NCBI GenBank assembly: GCA_951813525.2
Contig: CATOTJ020000002.1
Coordinates: 248,001 to 312,000 of the forward strand
Direction: 5' to 3'
From: Thermohalobaculum sp951813525
GTDB lineage: Bacteria > Pseudomonadota > Alphaproteobacteria > Rhodobacterales > Rhodobacteraceae
DNA length: 64,000 nt
A program made the position numbers and the translations under genes. Below, one piece after another: positions 8,111-16,734 of this stretch; the first letter of the stretch is position 1; each line of letters begins with the position of its first letter. Under the pieces are notes generated by a model. That model was not told the origin of the DNA, did no database searches, and saw only the letters and a program-made list of their open reading frames with translations.

Positions 8111-10090
8111 CTAGACGTCCAGATCCTCGGCGAAGCGGGCGTTTTCCTGGATGTACTGGAACCGCATTTCGGGTTTCTTGCCCATCAGGCGTTCGACCAG
8201 ATTTCCGGTATCGCCTTCATCGTCGGCGATCGAGACGCGGATGAGCTGGCGCGTGGCCGGGTCCATCGTCGTCTCCTTCAGGTCCTTGGCGTCCATTTCG
8301 CCGAGGCCTTTGAAGCGGGAGACGTCGATCTTGCCCTTACCGCCCAGGCCCTTTTCCAGCAGCCGGTCCTTTTCGGCGTCGTCCTTGGCATAGACGCGGC
8401 GCGCGCCCTGGGTCAGGCGGAAGAGGGGCGGCATGGCGAGGTAGAGGTGACCGGCAGCGATCAGGGGCCGCATCTGCGTGTAGAAAAACGTCATCAGCAG
8501 CGCGGCGATATGGGCGCCGTCGACATCGGCGTCGGTCATGATGATGACCTTGTCATAGCGCAGGTCGTCGTTCGAATATTTCGCGCCGAGACCGACGCCG
8601 AGCGCCTGGCAAAGATCGGAAAGTTCCTGGTTTTGATTCAGTTTCGACGAAGCAGCGCCGAGCACGTTCAGGATCTTGCCGCGCAGGGGCAAAAGCGCCT
8701 GGATCTCGCGCAGGCGTGCCATTTTGGCGGAACCGCCGGCGCTGTCGCCCTCGACCAGAAAAATTTCAGTTCCCTCGCGCGATTTTGCTGAGCAATCGAC
8801 CAGCTTGCCGGGGAGCCGCAGTTTCTTTGTGGCGGACTTGCGCTGGGTTTCCTTTTCCTGGCGGCGGCGCAGGCGCTCGTCCGCGCGCTCGACCAGGTAT
8901 TCGAGGATCGCGCCTGCGGTTTTCGGATCGCCCGCCAGCCAAGTGTCGATGCGGTCGCGGACCGAGCCTTCGACCAGTTTCGATGCCTCGACCGTTGCCA
9001 GCCGGTCCTTGGTCTGTCCGACGAATTCCGGGTCGCGGATAAAGGCGGAGATCATGGCGGCGGCGGTGCCCTGCACGTCATCGCGGGTGATTTGCGCGGC
9101 TTTTTTCAGGCCAACCAGTTCGCCATGGGCGCGCAGGCCCTTGGTCACGGCGGCCCAAAAGCCTGCCTCGTGCGTTCCCCCCTCCGGTGTCGGGATGGTG
9201 TTGCAATAACTGGCGACGGCGCCGTCGCGGGCCGGGGTCCAGGCCAGCGCCCATTCGACCGAGCCGACAGCGCCGTTCTGAAACCGTTCCTTGAAGTCGA
9301 CTTTGCCTGAAAAAGGCGCGTCGCCGAAAAAGACGGTGTCTTCGAGGGTGTGCGTCAGATAATCGGCCAGCCCGCCCGGGAAGCGGAACGTATCCTCGAC
9401 CGGGGTTTCGTCCTTGTCGCCGATCAGTTCGGGGGCGCAGCGCCAGCGGATTTCGACGCCGCGGAAGAGATAGGCTTTGGACCGGGCCATGCGGTGCAGC
9501 CGCGCCGGTTTGAGCGCGGCGCGTTCACCGAAGATTTCGGGGTCGGGATGGAACCGGACCATGGTGCCGCGTCGGTTCGGCATCGGTCCAAGGTTCTCAA
9601 TCGGACCGAGCGGTTTGCCGCGCGAAAATTCCTGGGCGTAGAGCTGTTTGCCGCGCGCAACCTCGACCCGCAGGCTGTCCGAGAGCGCGTTGCAGACCGA
9701 CGCGCCAACGCCGTGCAGACCGCCGGAGGTTTCGTAGTTTTTGCCGGAAAACTTGCCGCCCGCGTGCAGCTTGGTGAACACGACCTCGAGCGCGGATTTT
9801 TCGGGGTGCTTGGGGTGCGCTTCGACCGGAATGCCGCGGCCATTGTCGGTAACGGCGCAGGAGCCGTCGGCAAGCAGTTCAATTTCGATCCGGCTGGCAT
9901 GTCCGGCAACCGCTTCGTCCATCGAATTGTCGAGAATCTCGGCAACCAAGTGATGCAGCGCCCGGTCATCTGTGCCGCCGATATACATGCCCGGGCGCAG
10001 GCGGACGGCCTCCATCTCCTCCAGCGATTCGATGGAAGCGGCGGTGTAACTCTTGTCCTGGTCGCTGTCGAAAAGGTCGATGGCCCCCAT
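8111..10090 (-). CDS. parE: DNA topoisomerase IV subunit B
   Basis: 659 aa, normal for ParE. The GHKL ATPase motifs are EILDNSMDEA, DNGRGIPVEAHPKHP and GGLHGVGASVCNALS. The TOPRIM domain has EIFLVEGDSAGGSAK and MTDADVDGAHI. The lysine of the QTKDR-like segment (VGQTKDRL) is also present. The enzyme decatenates daughter chromosomes together with ParC. The start at 10090 is supported by AAGGAG upstream. parC is not in the window. Confidence 0.97.
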   Translation of the reverse strand: MGAIDLFDSDQDKSYTAASIESLEEMEAVRLRPGMYIGGTDDRALHHLVAEILDNSMDEAVAGHASRIEIELLADGSCAVTDNGRGIPVEAHPKHPEKSALEVVFTKLHAGGKFSGKNYETSGGLHGVGASVCNALSDSLRVEVARGKQLYAQEFSRGKPLGPIENLGPMPNRRGTMVRFHPDPEIFGERAALKPARLHRMARSKAYLFRGVEIRWRCAPELIGDKDETPVEDTFRFPGGLADYLTHTLEDTVFFGDAPFSGKVDFKERFQNGAVGSVEWALAWTPARDGAVASYCNTIPTPEGGTHEAGFWAAVTKGLRAHGELVGLKKAAQITRDDVQGTAAAMISAFIRDPEFVGQTKDRLATVEASKLVEGSVRDRIDTWLAGDPKTAGAILEYLVERADERLRRRQEKETQRKSATKKLRLPGKLVDCSAKSREGTEIFLVEGDSAGGSAKMARLREIQALLPLRGKILNVLGAASSKLNQNQELSDLCQALGVGLGAKYSNDDLRYDKVIIMTDADVDGAHIAALLMTFFYTQMRPLIAAGHLYLAMPPLFRLTQGARRVYAKDDAEKDRLLEKGLGGKGKIDVSRFKGLGEMDAKDLKETTMDPATRQLIRVSIADDEGDTGNLVERLMGKKPEMRFQYIQENARFAEDLDV

Positions 10091-10213
10091 TTTCGGGATG
10101 CTCCTTCGGTGCGATTGCCTGAGTTTATCACTATGGCAGGTTCGGGATGGTTAACGCAAGATATGGTGTGCGAGAATGTTGCAGACGCTGTTTGTGGGAA
10201 GAAAACTGGTGCG

Positions 10214-11518
10214 TCAGTTAAAATGGTCCTGCACCTGCTGGCGGGCGATCGCCATGCGGACCCAGAGCGGGCGCAGGCCCGGCAGCGGGACTTTGGGCGG
10301 CAGACCGCGCAGCGGCGCGGGCAGGACGGACTGATCGCCGGTCGCGATCACGTCGGCCAGCAGGCGCCCGGCGGTCTGGGCCGAATTGATGCCCGAGCCG
10401 TGCCAGGCGAAGGCGTGAAAGACGCTGGGGTCATCCGGCAGGGCGCCAACCGACGGTTTCAGATCGCGGGTCGCGCAGATCGGGCCGTTCCAGTGATAAT
10501 CGACCTCGATATCCTGCAGGCCCGAGAATGCGGCGGCGATGTTGCCCCGGATCGAGGCGCGTCCTTTGGCGCGGTTTGCGGGCGATCCGGTGGCCGCATC
10601 GCGTTGACCGAACAGCAATCGCCCCTCGGGCAGCAGGCGCAGATAGTAGAGCAGGTTCTTGGTGGTCGCGACCGGGTTGTCGCCCAGCCAGGGATTGGCG
10701 TCGCGTTCGGCGTTGGTCAGGCGCCGGGTGACGCCGATCTGCGAGATGACAGGGACCGCGCGCGCGGCGAGCGCGGGGTGCAGATTGTCAGGGGTAAATC
10801 CATTTGCGGCCAGGATGGCTTTGTCCGCGGTGACCGATCCCTGCGCGGTTTCCATCCGGTGTTTGCCGCCTTCGCGGTGCCAGCGCCGAACCTCGGACTG
10901 CGGGTAGACCTTGACGCCGAGGGAGATCGCGTGGTCGGCCAGCGCCCGCACATATTGCAGCGGCTGGATGCCGAAGCAGGGGCCGATATAGATGCCGCCA
11001 AGGCGCGCCATGGGGGCGTTTGGGTCTGGCGCGAAAGGGGTCTTGGTCTCGCTGGCGCGGATGCGGCCCGACCGGAGCGATGCGAGGGCCTTATCGGAAT
11101 GGGCGAGGATCAGCTCGGCCTCGCCCTGAACGGGGACATTGTTTTGGGTCGCAAAAGCGCGGGTTAGGGCGATGCCGTCGCGCAGGTGGCCGTGATAGCG
11201 GTCCATCTCGGCCTGGCCGAATGCGCTGATCATTGCGTCCTCGGTCCGCTTGTACGAGCCGTAACCGACGATGCCGCCATTGCGCCCGGACGCGCCCCAG
11301 CCGATTTCGGCGGCGTCGAGCACGGCGGCCTGGATGCCGCGTTCCGCCAGGCCGATGGCGGTCGAGAGACCCGCAAAGCCGCCGCCGATGATGACGACCT
11401 CGGCGGTGTCGTCAGTGTTCAGTGGCGGCGGGCCGGTCCAGTCGGGGGCCGAGACATACCACCAGCGGTTTTGCCAGTCGGACGTGTCGTAGAGAGACGG
11501 ATGGAGTGGGCCACGCAT
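10214..11518 (-). CDS. FAD-dependent amine oxidoreductase (DAO/PuuB-like)
   Basis: 434 aa. The ADP-binding motif VVIIGGGFAGLSTAIGLAERG lies at about residue 40, followed by GWGASGRNGGIVGYGSY, typical of the D-amino-acid oxidase/gamma-glutamylputrescine oxidase branch. The C-terminal FAWHGSGINSAQTAGRLLADVI closes the FAD site. It should oxidise an amine or N-methyl amine with O2 or another acceptor. It lies 124 bp downstream of dddP copy 1 on the same strand. The physiological substrate is unknown. Confidence 0.88.
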   Translation of the reverse strand: MRGPLHPSLYDTSDWQNRWWYVSAPDWTGPPPLNTDDTAEVVIIGGGFAGLSTAIGLAERGIQAAVLDAAEIGWGASGRNGGIVGYGSYKRTEDAMISAFGQAEMDRYHGHLRDGIALTRAFATQNNVPVQGEAELILAHSDKALASLRSGRIRASETKTPFAPDPNAPMARLGGIYIGPCFGIQPLQYVRALADHAISLGVKVYPQSEVRRWHREGGKHRMETAQGSVTADKAILAANGFTPDNLHPALAARAVPVISQIGVTRRLTNAERDANPWLGDNPVATTKNLLYYLRLLPEGRLLFGQRDAATGSPANRAKGRASIRGNIAAAFSGLQDIEVDYHWNGPICATRDLKPSVGALPDDPSVFHAFAWHGSGINSAQTAGRLLADVIATGDQSVLPAPLRGLPPKVPLPGLRPLWVRMAIARQQVQDHFN

Positions 11519-11578
11519 TCTGGATTGATGCCTGTTGGCGGTTTGGCGTGCAAGGGTGGACGCGCTGCTATCTGCTCT

Positions 11579-11602
11579 GCGGCGCCGGATGGCAGGCGCC
11601 GC
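11579..11602. repeat. 8-bp-arm hairpin between dddP copy 1 and the FAD oxidoreductase
   Basis: Perfect arms GCGGCGCC (11579-11586) and GGCGCCGC (11595-11602) with an 8-nt loop. It lies downstream of the dddP stop. No T-tract follows on the minus strand, so it is more likely an intercistronic stability or attenuation hairpin than a full terminator. Confidence 0.55.
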
Positions 11603-11642
11603 GGCGTTGTGACGGGCCCGTTGCCTGTGGGTTGCCGGTTCG

Positions 11643-12959
11643 TTAGCGCAGGAACTGTTCGTCGAACGGGAACTTGGTCAGGTTTTCGACGCCCGTTTCG
11701 GTGATCAGCACCTGATCTTCCAGCTTGATCGAGAAGTCGCCGCCTTCATGGGCGATCAGCGCCTCGACGCACAGCGTCATGCCTGGGACCAGGACGTGAT
11801 CAAAATCGCCGGCGCGCCAGTCCTGCGGGTATTTGATCGACGGCCATTCGTCGCAAAGGCCGACGCCGTGGATCTTGACGCCGTACCGGCTTTTGACGAA
11901 CTCGTCGGCAAGCTGGTGTCCGCCGAAGGTGATTTCCTTGAAGCTTTTGCCGGGGGCCAGGATTTCCGTGTTTTCGACAATATGGTCGTGGGCGACCCGG
12001 TAGAGGCGCTTCATTTCCGCCGTTGGCTCGCCATCGCCGACCCAGACGGTGCGGGAGATGTCGGCGCAGATGCCGTAGGGCCCCACCAGGTCGGTGTCGT
12101 AGGCCAGTATTTCACCGTTCTGGAGCACGCGGGGTCCGCATTCCTGGAACCAGGGGTTGGTGCGCGGGCCCGACGACAGCAGCCGGCATTCGATCCATTC
12201 CCCGCCGCGGCGAATGTTTTCGGCGTGCAGGACCGACCAGACATCGTCTTCGGTTTTGCCCGGCGCGGCGGCATCTTGCATCAGTTGGCAGGCGATTTCG
12301 GTTGAATGCATGGCGCAGCGCATGGCCAGGATCTCGTCCGCGCCTTTGACCGCGCGCACGCGCTCGGTCAGTTCCTCGCCTGCTTCGATGATGAAGCCGC
12401 GATCCATGAAGGCGCGGTAGCCGGGGATGGCGATCTTGTCGATTGCCAGGCGCCGGTTCGGGGCATGGGCGTCCATCAGCTTGCCGATGACACCGGCAAA
12501 GTCCTTGGCGTCGTCATCTTCCATGTCGCCATTGATGAAGTAGAACATCGACGCGCCGCCGCGCACTTCGTCGACCAGCGGATTGAAATCGGACAGCACC
12601 TTGTCCGGCCCGCCCTTGAAGTCGAACAGCACCATATAGCCGTCGGCGCCGACGAAACAGGCGCGGAACGGGTTGTGGGAGTTCCAGACCTGCATATTCG
12701 TTGAATCGGTGGCAAACCGGATGTTGAGCGGGTCAAAGAGCAGTGCGCCGCCATAGCCGCGTTCATTGATCCCCTGGACCAGCCGGGCGTGGCGGTCGGC
12801 GCGCATCTGGGCGAGGTTCGGAGGGGTCAGACCTGCTTCGGCCCATTCGGCGAAGGCCAGCGGCGTTGGCCCGATTTCGGCCCGGTCGTTATCATCGGGG
12901 CTGCCGTCCGGGCGCGTGCGGGTCGGGTCGATCTTGCGGGTAGGGCTGTGGTCATTCAT
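11643..12959 (-). CDS. dddP: DddP-type DMSP lyase, copy 1 (M24 metallopeptidase fold)
   Basis: 438 aa, the size of known DddP proteins. The N-terminal half matches DddP closely (FDPLNIRFATDSTNMQVWNS). The metal site is conserved: D288/D290 in AYDTD, D300 in ADISR, H364 in HGVGLC, E399 in CVEAL and E414 in KLEDQV. D370, equivalent to the proposed catalytic Asp of Ruegeria DddP (D377), is also present. DddP cleaves dimethylsulfoniopropionate to DMS and acrylate in the cytoplasm. It is followed by an FAD oxidoreductase; the rhodanese gene just upstream is on the same strand. A second paralogue is at 16735-18066. Confidence 0.9.
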   Translation of the reverse strand: MNDHSPTRKIDPTRTRPDGSPDDNDRAEIGPTPLAFAEWAEAGLTPPNLAQMRADRHARLVQGINERGYGGALLFDPLNIRFATDSTNMQVWNSHNPFRACFVGADGYMVLFDFKGGPDKVLSDFNPLVDEVRGGASMFYFINGDMEDDDAKDFAGVIGKLMDAHAPNRRLAIDKIAIPGYRAFMDRGFIIEAGEELTERVRAVKGADEILAMRCAMHSTEIACQLMQDAAAPGKTEDDVWSVLHAENIRRGGEWIECRLLSSGPRTNPWFQECGPRVLQNGEILAYDTDLVGPYGICADISRTVWVGDGEPTAEMKRLYRVAHDHIVENTEILAPGKSFKEITFGGHQLADEFVKSRYGVKIHGVGLCDEWPSIKYPQDWRAGDFDHVLVPGMTLCVEALIAHEGGDFSIKLEDQVLITETGVENLTKFPFDEQFLR

Positions 12960-13042
12960 GGCGAGATCCTCCTGACCCGATGCTTGGGTGGGTCAGGAGT
13001 GCAAGTCTTGCCCGAATGCGGCGCAGCTTGTCGCGAACTGCC

Positions 13043-13495
13043 TCAGTTTTGGCGCCAGGGCAATCCTTCTGCCTTCCAGCCGTTGATCTTTCCGCGTTGA
13101 CCGTCTGCGTTCTGATCACCTTCGAACCCGCCGATGATATTTGTGATGTGCAGATTGACGCCGCGGTCGTGCATCTGACGCGCGACTTCGCGCGCGGCGG
13201 CAAAGGCACGCCCGCCCATGCGGCACATGAAGAACATGCGGGGCGGCGTTCGGTCGCCAAGCTGCGTTTCCAGATCGGCGAGAAATCCGAGATTGGGCGC
13301 CATGTTCGGCCAGGTCTGCCATTCGACAGTCACCACGTCGCGGTCGATCGCGGAAAGATCCGCCATGCCGGAAAAGCTCCATTCCGGGCGCGAGCGGACA
13401 TCGACCAGCACAGCCCCGTCCGTTTCGCTGAGCAGATCCCAGGCTGCTTTCGCATCGACTTCGTCCACCTGCGCGATTGAGATTTGCACGTTCAT
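13043..13495 (-). CDS. Rhodanese-domain protein
   Basis: 150 aa single rhodanese domain. VLVDVRSRPEWSFSGM is the CH2A-like segment, and CRMGGR is the active-site loop with the sulfur-carrying cysteine at about residue 110. IIGGFEGDQN is the closing motif. It would transfer sulfane sulfur or act as a sulfur carrier in the cytoplasm. It is encoded 83 bp upstream of dddP copy 1 on the same strand and may share its transcript, which would link it to organosulfur use (inference). Confidence 0.88.
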   Translation of the reverse strand: MNVQISIAQVDEVDAKAAWDLLSETDGAVLVDVRSRPEWSFSGMADLSAIDRDVVTVEWQTWPNMAPNLGFLADLETQLGDRTPPRMFFMCRMGGRAFAAAREVARQMHDRGVNLHITNIIGGFEGDQNADGQRGKINGWKAEGLPWRQN

Positions 13496-13954
13496 TTGCC
13501 GCCTCCCTTGATCATATACCGGAGTTAGGAAGCCGCGGCGCCGCCCGCAATCACGCGCCGATCAACGAAGCAGGAGGGTTTGAAACAAATGCTCGTTGCA
13601 CCTGGCAGGCCGGTCCGGTCAGGCCGATTAGCAGAGTGGTGCCCGAAGAGGCCGCAGAATTTTGCCCCCACATTCCCCAGATGATGACCGGTTTCGACGC
13701 ACTGCGAACCGTGATAATGTAATCTTCACAGAGGGTTAGCGGTGGTGAAGGCGGCAGAGGTGCCCCTGAAACCGGGCGGAACGAGGCCTCAAGCGGTCGG
13801 AGTGTCCTGAGCGGCCGCGCTTCGCGGCCGGCACGCCGCATCCCACGAGGATCAGAGGCAGAAATTGCTTGGAAGGCCGCCATTAGCGGCCATACCCTCA
13901 CGAAAGGCAAACTATATGGGAAATGCGGGCTGACAGCCCTGGGTCAAGGCATGA
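13496..13954. other. Intergenic region with three small hairpins
   Basis: 459 bp with no convincing gene; the open frames here have no family features. Hairpins: CGGCCGCG/CGCGGCCG (13812-13819 and 13823-13830), GGCCGC/GCGGCC (13875-13880 and 13886-13891), and GGGCT/AGCCC (13927-13931 and 13935-13939). The last is just downstream of the DsbA-like stop. The right part is visibly richer in A+T than the surroundings. Confidence 0.6.
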
Positions 13955-14593
13955 TTACTTATTCGAATTCCGCTCTCTCTCGATCAACACATTTATAACC
14001 TTGAACATTTCATAGTAACTGCCCGCCAGGCTGCCCGCGGTGCGATATTTCCCGTTCACGATAACGCTGGGAACACCTTGAACACCGTACTTGCCCTGCA
14101 TTACCATTGACTTTCGGACGAGGGTCTCAACCGCGAAACTATCATAGGTTTTCGCGAAATCGTCTTGACTGATTCCGTGTGCCGCAGTGAAGGCCTGAAT
14201 AGCCTGCTTGGTCTTAAGTGGCTGATTATTTTCGTGAACTGCTTCGAATGCAGAGCGATGCAAGCTGTCGGCAACACCGAGGAGTTCGCCAGTGTAGTAT
14301 AGGCGCGCATGAGGCAACCAGCTTTCCCGGAATATCGCTGGCATATGGACGATATCGACATCGCTGGCGGCAGAGGCGATGAAGTCTTCCTCGAATGGCA
14401 GCATCGAATACGCGTGCGGCGCCCCATACCAGAACACAAATACGACCTCGATCTTGGTCGGATCATTGGTTGGCTGTGGCGGGCGAACCATACTATATTT
14501 TCCTGCGGCCTCGTCGGCCTGGGCAGGCAGCATGATGGCAGCGGCGAGTAGCCCGGCCATGACAGATCTTAGCAGTTTGATCATCGTGTTCAT
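13955..14593 (-). CDS. DsbA-fold periplasmic protein lacking both active-site cysteines
   Basis: 212 aa. A Sec signal peptide (KLLRSVMAGLLAAAIMLPAQA) is followed by a thioredoxin/DsbA-like domain. FVFWYGAPHAYSMLPFEEDF at residues 52-71 aligns with the DsbA signature FxxYGCPHCYxFEP, but both cysteines are alanines (A58, A61). The cis-proline loop is kept (GVPSVIVNGKY, P175). There is no cysteine anywhere in the protein. It therefore cannot perform thiol-disulfide exchange and may be a chaperone or binding protein (inference). The gene and its flanks are richer in A+T than the neighbouring DNA. It is oriented with the surrounding minus-strand genes but isolated by 459 and 176 bp. Confidence 0.82.
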   Translation of the reverse strand: MNTMIKLLRSVMAGLLAAAIMLPAQADEAAGKYSMVRPPQPTNDPTKIEVVFVFWYGAPHAYSMLPFEEDFIASAASDVDIVHMPAIFRESWLPHARLYYTGELLGVADSLHRSAFEAVHENNQPLKTKQAIQAFTAAHGISQDDFAKTYDSFAVETLVRKSMVMQGKYGVQGVPSVIVNGKYRTAGSLAGSYYEMFKVINVLIERERNSNK

Positions 14594-14769
14594 GCCTTTT
14601 GTGCTGGCCCCGCCGTTTTCGCAGTGGTTGTTTTCACCGGCTGCAGCCGGGCCATGTTCAGCAGCAGGGGTTCACCGTACCATCAGCCCCATCGCGCCGG
14701 AATGCCATATCTATGGCCGGGCGGCCGGTGATCGGATCGCGGTGTCACCCGTGCATTCATTTCAGCACG

Positions 14770-15390
14770 CTATTCACCCGCCCGTTCTTTGGCGCGCAGG
14801 AAGGCCGGGCGCGAGGTCAGGCGTTGCAAGTAGGCCTGCAAGGTGGGATGGCCGTTCAGTTCGCCGAGCCGGTGGGCAAGGAAGAGAATGAAGCCAAGGC
14901 CGATATCCGGCGCCTGAAGGCGGTCGCCGAGAAGGTAGTCCTTATCGCCCAACTGGCCCGCGATATAGTCGAGATGCAACGGGACCTCGCCGCCCGCAAA
15001 GGCAGAAAAGACCGCCGATTTCGGCTCGGCCTCGCGCGCCAGCAGCAGCTTCATCATAAAGGGCAGAAAAGCCGAACCTTCGGAATAGTGCAGCCATTGC
15101 AGCCACAGGGCGCGGGCCGCACGGTCGCCCGGGGGCGGGGCCAACAGGTGATCGGGGTCGTAGGTGTCGATCAGGTAACTGGCGATCGCACCGGATTCGG
15201 CGAGCTTCAGGTCGCCGTCTTCGATCACAGGGGATTTACCGAGCGGATGGGGTTCGCGCAGTTCGGGTCCGGCGCGGTTCGTTTCCGGGTGGCGCAGATA
15301 GATCTTAAGCTCGTAATCGAGGCCGAGTTCTTCCAGCAGCCAGACGGTGAACAGCGAGCGCCCGACGCGCAGGTGGTGGACCAGGATCAT
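14770..15390 (-). CDS. Glutathione S-transferase family protein
   Basis: 206 aa. The N-terminal thioredoxin-like domain has LLEELGLDYEL, HPLGKSPVIEDGDLKLAESGAI (cis-Pro and glutathione-binding Glu-Ser) and the YL segment. The all-helical C-terminal domain has LGDRLQAPDIGLGFIL, the N-capping box. It is the third gene of a probable operon after dddP copy 2 and the CoA-transferase. A role in detoxifying a reactive electrophile such as acrylate is possible but inferred. Confidence 0.9.
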   Translation of the reverse strand: MILVHHLRVGRSLFTVWLLEELGLDYELKIYLRHPETNRAGPELREPHPLGKSPVIEDGDLKLAESGAIASYLIDTYDPDHLLAPPPGDRAARALWLQWLHYSEGSAFLPFMMKLLLAREAEPKSAVFSAFAGGEVPLHLDYIAGQLGDKDYLLGDRLQAPDIGLGFILFLAHRLGELNGHPTLQAYLQRLTSRPAFLRAKERAGE

Positions 15391-15489
15391 GGGGCGGCTC
15401 CCTTTGCAAGCTTGCCCTTCAGCCTGACGGGATCGGTGGGCCGCGGCAAGCGCAAACCCGCGCCGTGCCGATCGGCATATTGGAAGGGT

Positions 15490-16683
15490 TCAGATGGCCC
15501 CGGCGCTGCGCATCTTTGCGATCTGGGCCTCGGAGAAGCCGAGTTCGCCGAGGACCTCGTCGGTGTGTTCGCCGAAACGCGGCGGTCTTTTGTCGAGCGA
15601 CGGGCCGCCATGGTCATACTGATAGCCTGCAACGGGCAACGCACCCGGTCCGTCAGCGATCCCTTCAACGGGTTGTATCCCGTTTCGCGCCGCGATCTGC
15701 GGGTGTTGCAAGGCTTCGTCCAGACGGCGCACACGGGCGGCGGGAACATGGGCGGCGTTGAGGATATCTTCCCAGTCCTGGGCCGTTTTGGTGGCAAGTT
15801 GCCGGGTGAGGCGCGCGCGGTCCTGATCATAATCGTCAAGCACCTCTGCCGGGCTTTGGCTGCGGATCTGCGCCGCCCGCCCGGTTTCGCCCACGGCGCC
15901 CATCAGACTGGCCATCTGCGCGTCGGTATAGGCGCCGACCATCAGCACGCCGTCTGCGGCGTCATAGGTGCCATAGCCAGCATGATGGGGGTGGACCTGA
16001 TCGTAGATGCGCTGGGCCTGGCCATTGGTCAGCGTGTCGGTGACCAGGGCGCTCATCAGCATCATTGCGCTGTCGAGCATCGAGACATCGACCCGTTGTC
16101 CGCGTCCCGTGCGCTCGCGCTGCAACAGGGCGGCCGAGATCGCAAGCGCGGCCTGGGCACCGGTGCCGTAGTCGATGACGGGCGGGCCGATGCGGGCAGG
16201 CGGCGTGCCGTCTGGGCGGTTGGCGTGCATCATGCCGGAGAACGCCTGAATGACCACGTCATAGGCCGGGTGCTCGGCCTTGGGTCCCGTGCGCCCATAC
16301 CCAGTCACGGTGGCATAGACCAGTTTCGGATTGAGCGCGGCGCAGGCGTCATAACCAAAGCCCAGGCGGTCAATCGCCTGGCCTGCGAAGTTCTGAAACA
16401 GGACATCGGCGCCCTTGACCAGGCGTTCCATCACGGCCTTGCCGTCCTCGGTCGACAGATCCAGAGTGATGGCGCGCTTGCCGCCGTTCTGGGTCAGGTA
16501 GTAGGTGCCGTAAAGCTGATCGTTCAACTGCGGCACGACCCCTTCGGGGCGGGTCACGTCGGGGCGGTGCGGTGCCTCGATCTTGATGACATCGGCGCCC
16601 AGCACGGCCAGTTGATAGGTGCAGAACGGCCCTGCCAGAACGTGGGACAGGTCGAGAACCCGGATACCTTCGAAGGGACGCAT
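15490..16683 (-). CDS. CaiB/BaiF family (class III) CoA-transferase
   Basis: 397 aa. GIRVLDLSHVLAGPFCTYQLAVLGADVIKIE is the CaiB/BaiF N-terminal signature. PAYDVVIQAFSGMM contains the catalytic aspartate of class III CoA-transferases. These enzymes move CoA between carboxylic acids through an aspartyl-CoA thioester. The gene starts 51 bp after dddP copy 2 on the same strand, so it could activate a DMSP-derived acid such as acrylate or 3-hydroxypropionate (inference). DddD, an unrelated-fold DMSP lyase to DddP, is built of two such domains. Confidence 0.92.
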   Translation of the reverse strand: MRPFEGIRVLDLSHVLAGPFCTYQLAVLGADVIKIEAPHRPDVTRPEGVVPQLNDQLYGTYYLTQNGGKRAITLDLSTEDGKAVMERLVKGADVLFQNFAGQAIDRLGFGYDACAALNPKLVYATVTGYGRTGPKAEHPAYDVVIQAFSGMMHANRPDGTPPARIGPPVIDYGTGAQAALAISAALLQRERTGRGQRVDVSMLDSAMMLMSALVTDTLTNGQAQRIYDQVHPHHAGYGTYDAADGVLMVGAYTDAQMASLMGAVGETGRAAQIRSQSPAEVLDDYDQDRARLTRQLATKTAQDWEDILNAAHVPAARVRRLDEALQHPQIAARNGIQPVEGIADGPGALPVAGYQYDHGGPSLDKRPPRFGEHTDEVLGELGFSEAQIAKMRSAGAI

Positions 16684-16734
16684 GGATGGTCCTTGTGTTT
16701 GGGGTGCTGCGGGCGGTGCGCCAGGCGGGGCGGG

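Noticed and set aside
9350..11167. Plus-strand frame of 605 codons
   Set aside because: Antisense to parE and the FAD oxidoreductase, with no recognisable motif.
13477..13722. 81-codon frame between the rhodanese and DsbA-like genes
   Set aside because: No ribosome site or family motif; composition does not look coding.
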